NCBI GenBank assembly: GCA_031277315.1
Contig: JAITMP010000039.1
Span: forward strand, 1 to 55,475
DNA length: 55,475 nt
Direction of reading: 5' to 3'
Source: Zoogloeaceae bacterium
Lineage (GTDB): Bacteria; Pseudomonadota; Gammaproteobacteria; Burkholderiales; Rhodocyclaceae
In this document: positions 54,155 to 55,475 of the stretch, in pieces
Position numbering within the stretch: the first letter of the stretch is position 1
How the letters are laid out: each line of letters opens with the position of its first letter
The notes under the pieces: generated by a model
Database searches by the model: none
What the model was told of the DNA's origin: nothing
The model's input: the letters and a program-made list of their open reading frames with translations, nothing else
Translations under genes and position numbers: made by a program

Positions 54155-55099
54155 CTATCTCGGAAGTGGCTTCACTTCCACTCCCCAGCGCGTCAACCAA
54201 TCACCGAATGTCGGATTGACGGGGCGACTCGTGAAAATCGTAAACGGAGTGTCGTTAACCAGCGATCCATAAGTCTGCAATCGTAGTTGATACGAAGAGT
54301 TGAGGACGCTTGAGCCGGTCTTTATCTCTCCAAGACCTGTACCCAACGAGGCGTCATAGATTGTCCCAACTGGAGTACCTTGGGCTGTGTACTTCGCATC
54401 GCCAACAATGAGCTTGAAAGTCGCACTGTCAATCTGGGCCTGGGTCGGCGTGAACGCCACTTTCCCCCCAGACCCAAGAGCATTGAGTTGCTCGATTTCC
54501 GCCAACTGACCCGCGCGAAGCGGATTTATGGCTGCGCTCTCAGCGGCATTTACCCCAATACTACTCGCACTGCCAATGAGGCTACTGCCGAACTGGAGGT
54601 CTTTAGCATACACGAACGGACTAAAGAATTCCCCGGCAAATCCACCGAGAGCCTCTTTATGGTTGTTATAGGGCAACAGTGTTCCGTCCCACATCCCCGC
54701 GACTGACTGCTGGGAAACCGCCAAGGCTTCTTCATGTGTCGCTCCCAGTTCAGAGGCGCCATAGAAAACGGAGGTTTCCATCAAGAAATTGGCGGCTCCC
54801 ATGACCAGCTTGGGCACGCCGTTGATGAACCCTCTGGGTGTTCCTTTGGCAACAGTCCACACGTTGCCCATCTGCTCACTGTAACTCATCGGCGACGCAT
54901 CTGATATTGGGTTTTGCCAGAACTCGAATCCACCGCCCAAGGCGGTAGCCCAGTTGATGCCTTCATCGCCGTTACTTGATGTTGATGCGATTTGAGCAAG
55001 TTTGGCTTGTGCCGCTTCCTCAGTGAGCGGCCCATATCCGAGGTTCAATGCTTCCGCCTGCGCTGGGCTGAGTTTTGGCGCATCGGCGTAAATAATCAT
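54155..55099 (-). CDS. Polymorphic toxin C-terminal module with restriction-endonuclease-fold tip
   Basis: A 314-residue protein. The N-terminal ~190 residues look like a pre-toxin region (NGVPKLVMGAANFLMETSVF, EALGGFAGEFFSPFVYAKDL) of large secreted toxins. The C-terminal ~100 residues carry a PD-(D/E)XK-like core: GTIYDASLG, GLGEIKTGSS, then YQLRLQTYGSL, the D...ExK...QLR layout of restriction-fold toxins. An in-frame stop lies just upstream, so the filamentous or Rhs trafficking part is missing. The start at 55099 has only a weak ribosome-binding site. It is either a displaced orphan toxin tip or a remnant. The immunity candidate lies downstream. Confidence 0.65.
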   Translation of the reverse strand: MIIYADAPKLSPAQAEALNLGYGPLTEEAAQAKLAQIASTSSNGDEGINWATALGGGFEFWQNPISDASPMSYSEQMGNVWTVAKGTPRGFINGVPKLVMGAANFLMETSVFYGASELGATHEEALAVSQQSVAGMWDGTLLPYNNHKEALGGFAGEFFSPFVYAKDLQFGSSLIGSASSIGVNAAESAAINPLRAGQLAEIEQLNALGSGGKVAFTPTQAQIDSATFKLIVGDAKYTAQGTPVGTIYDASLGTGLGEIKTGSSVLNSSYQLRLQTYGSLVNDTPFTIFTSRPVNPTFGDWLTRWGVEVKPLPR

Positions 55100-55190
55100 T
55101 ATCGGCAAAGCCTATTGCTTTGTTTGCGCAGCAGATTTGGCACCATGCGGGTTCGTTTTTGGTCATGCGCTTATCGACAGGCGCTAAATT

Positions 55191-55210
55191 TTGTCATACA
55201 ATTAAGACAA
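55191..55210 (+). promoter_or_regulatory. Inverted repeat upstream of the RHH antitoxin gene
   Basis: TTGTC-N10-GACAA lies 18 bases before the start codon, over a plausible promoter region. Ribbon-helix-helix antitoxins commonly bind such operators to repress their own operon. Confidence 0.45.
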
Positions 55211-55228
55211 TCTCTTGGGAGTGCCGCC

Positions 55229-55475
55229 ATGCCTGCTACTACCGCTACTGATATTCGCATCAACGCTCGCCTGACCGGCGCTGACGCGGCGCGTTTTCAG
55301 GAACTGCTCGACAGCAGCGGGATTTCCGCGTCCGAACTGCTCCGTTCGGCTCTGCACGAATACCATCGCGCGCATATCCGGAGCAAACGCAACCCGCTCG
55401 ATTTGCTGGCGGGTTATGTTGGCGCGGGCGACGGCCCGCAGGATTTGTCCGCCAATTACAAGTCGTATCTGACCC
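55229..55475 (+). CDS. Ribbon-helix-helix antitoxin-like protein, cut by window edge
   Basis: 82 residues are visible. The N-terminal DIRINARLTGADAARFQELL is followed by SSGISASELLRSALHEYHRA, the strand-helix-helix layout of CopG/Arc-type antitoxins, then LLAGYVGAGDGPQDLSANYK, a toxin-neutralising-tail style sequence. GGGAG precedes the ATG. A PIN-type toxin is expected just beyond the window. A palindrome upstream suggests autoregulation. Confidence 0.75.
   Translation, partial: MPATTATDIRINARLTGADAARFQELLDSSGISASELLRSALHEYHRAHIRSKRNPLDLLAGYVGAGDGPQDLSANYKSYLT

Overview
The window is GC-rich chromosomal DNA from a betaproteobacterium. The gene order (TPR protein-lolB-ispE-tRNA-prs-rplY-pth-ychF, ftsYEX-rpoH, tolQRAB-pal-cpoB-queE-queC, accB/accC-prmA) is typical of that class and fits a Rhodocyclales-like or related environmental lineage. 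This placement is an inference from synteny and protein character. Nearly all of the window is densely packed housekeeping DNA, with short accessory patches between operons.

Layout. 1-0.9 kb: start of a type I restriction subunit hsdR, cut by the window edge. 1.0-7.8 kb (minus): TPR lipoprotein, lolB, ispE, tRNA-Gln, prs, rplY, pth, ychF. 7.9-11.4 kb (plus): mutM, an orphan membrane protein, a dynamin-like GTPase. 11.4-15.4 kb (minus): two M16 peptidases, rsmD, coaD, ferredoxin. 15.5-19.1 kb (plus): ftsY, ftsE, ftsX and the heat-shock sigma factor rpoH behind a perfect CIRCE operator. 19.2-22.2 kb (minus): mpl, ctaB, sco. 23.2-29.7 kb (plus): tlpA-like, aroQ, accB, accC, prmA and a DUF3426 protein; accB and accC are separated by two small cassette-like genes, each followed by an attC-like structure. 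29.7-32.0 kb (minus, accessory): an antitoxin with a ruined toxin, AT-rich orphan genes and a nonsense-broken oxidoreductase, punctuated by REP-like palindromes. 32.3-33.7 kb: tpx and a PfkB kinase. 33.9-37.8 kb (minus): galE, apaH, prpE. Then tRNA-Lys, a YeeE/YedE transporter, queE/queC, the complete tol-pal cluster, ruvC/ruvA/ruvB with an AI-2E permease inside, a DUF1345 protein and an MFS pump. 51.6-55.5 kb is an accessory tail: an Rhs-like scrap, an orphan antitoxin, an ORF6N protein, a polymorphic-toxin C-terminal module with a probable immunity gene, and the start of a ribbon-helix-helix antitoxin.

How the genes work together. The core blocks cover cell-envelope upkeep (LolB, Tol-Pal, Mpl, IspE), division and membrane targeting (FtsYEX), translation (YchF, Pth, L25, RsmD, PrmA), fatty-acid initiation (AccB/AccC), haem A and Cu(A) assembly for cytochrome oxidase (CtaB, Sco), Holliday-junction processing (RuvABC) and queuosine synthesis (QueC/QueE).

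The most unusual signals are: (i) many degenerate tandem repeats with a unit close to 11 bp at gene boundaries, plus in-frame relatives inside pth and tolB; (ii) cassette-like genes with attC-like folds, two of them splitting accB from accC; (iii) a family of six REP-like palindromes and a longer 90-bp repeat that abuts the truncated toxin; (iv) the toxin/immunity module at the right edge.
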